Shown here one piece after another: positions 63,734 to 64,000 of a DNA stretch of 64,000 nucleotides. Source of the DNA: an uncultured Anaeroplasmataceae bacterium (lineage in GTDB: Bacteria; Bacillota_I; Bacilli_A; Acholeplasmatales; Anaeroplasmataceae); contig CAKQEA010000003.1 of assembly GCA_934229785.1 (NCBI GenBank), positions 72,588-136,587 on the forward strand, written 5' to 3'. Numbering within the stretch: the stretch's first letter is position 1; every line of letters starts with the position of its first letter. The notes under the pieces are model-generated. The model searched no databases. It saw nothing but the letters and a program-made list of their open reading frames with translations, and had not been told where the DNA came from. A program made the position numbers and the translations under genes.

Positions 63734-63778
63734 AAAGGCTGTGAGGTATTTTGGATTAAGATGCTTCATAGCTTTTTT
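63734..63778 (+). terminator. Terminator after the GH105 gene
   Basis: AAGGCTGTGAGGTA pairs imperfectly with TGCTTCATAGCTT, followed by TTTTT. Confidence 0.65.
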
Positions 63779-63870
63779 CTTTGCTCAATAGTGTTAGAAA
63801 AATGGGTTTTAGAAAAAAACAAGTAAAACGAGATAAAAAAGGTAAAAAGTGAAAAAAGATAAAATAAGTG

Positions 63871-63899
63871 TTGACAATAAAGTTATGGAGTGGTAAGAT
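63871..63899 (+). promoter_or_regulatory. rRNA operon promoter
   Basis: TTGACA (63871-63876), 17 bases, TAAGAT (63894-63899), about 92 bases upstream of the 16S start. A short direct repeat, ATAGAAGCGC, follows at 63900 and 63914. Confidence 0.8.
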
Positions 63900-63990
63900 A
63901 TAGAAGCGCGTTAGATAGAAGCGCAAATAAGTCTTTGAAAACTATATATGACGAAGCGAAAAACGAATGAAAAAAACACGCAATTCAAAT
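63900..63990 (+). other. rRNA leader
   Basis: Contains GTCTTTGAAAACTATATA, a Firmicutes-style antitermination/boxA-like leader, and AT-rich sequence expected to base-pair for RNase III processing with the 3' flank of 16S. Confidence 0.65.
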
Positions 63991-64000
63991 AAAGAGTTTG
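63991..64000 (+). rRNA. First bases of a 16S rRNA gene (partial)
   Basis: The window ends in AAAGAGTTTG, the conserved 5' end of 16S rRNA (AGAGTTTGATC...), in the right place downstream of an rrn promoter and leader. The exact mature 5' end may lie a few bases earlier. Confidence 0.8.

Overview
The window comes from an AT-rich, low-GC Firmicute using the standard code: TGA ends rplP, and TAA and TAG end many ribosomal genes. A spoIIR-type gene suggests a sporulating lineage. A bile-salt/penicillin-acylase-type hydrolase and a GH105 pectin-fragment hydrolase fit a gut habitat. I infer a Bacilli/Erysipelotrichia-like gut bacterium but cannot place it further.

Layout. 0-2.2 kb: end of an Xaa-Pro-type peptidase, an M29 aminopeptidase, rubrerythrin and tRNA-Gly(GCC). 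2.2-5.2 kb: an accessory patch with an ATPase pseudogene, an AbiEi/AbiEii toxin-antitoxin pair and an unidentified minus-strand structured RNA with its own promoter and terminator; a 45-bp direct repeat brackets the pair. 5.2-11.2 kb: queT under a preQ1-I riboswitch, hflX, a ClpC-like ATPase with a degenerate second AAA domain, and a PurF-like protein lacking the glutaminase cysteine. 11.5-12.2 kb: gene remnants. 12.2-26.9 kb: the complete S10-spc-alpha ribosomal operon (rpsJ to rplQ, including secY, adk, map, infA and rpoA). 26.9-31.6 kb: a sugar-type transporter, an AAC(3)-family acetyltransferase and two damaged Rpn/PD-(D/E)XK genes that share an upstream palindrome.

31.7-44.6 kb is the most unusual region. 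A c-di-GMP-I riboswitch, built as a probable transcriptional ON switch, precedes six tandem secreted proteins. Five of these have SipW-cognate signal peptides ending in TYAW/TYAF/TFAW, and most share a C-terminal W-x-EGWDADCF-like motif. They are followed by a SipW-like signal peptidase with a long cytoplasmic tail, a membrane-anchored McrB-like AAA+ ATPase, an 888-residue DUF2357/McrC-like protein without a recognised nuclease motif, and a second SipW-like signal peptidase. I read this as a c-di-GMP-induced surface-fibre (TasA/camelysin-like) export or assembly system that has recruited McrBC-type machinery.

44.7-47 kb holds an ISL3-like transposase remnant, an ATPase fragment and its intact AAA/PDDEXK relative. 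47-50 kb carries rplK-rplA-(L10 leader)-rplJ-rplL and an RsmC-like methyltransferase. 50-56 kb has a DUF998 membrane protein, MarR and DegV genes, the bile-salt-hydrolase-family gene, an N-terminally truncated ATPase, and an AlbA-2 regulator with four iteron-like repeats over its promoter. 56-60 kb encodes a heterodimeric ABC exporter with one degenerate ATP site. 60-63.7 kb has prmC, a TsaC/Sua5 protein, spoIIR, a GNAT-like protein and GH105. The last 130 bases are an rRNA promoter and leader that run into the first bases of a 16S gene.
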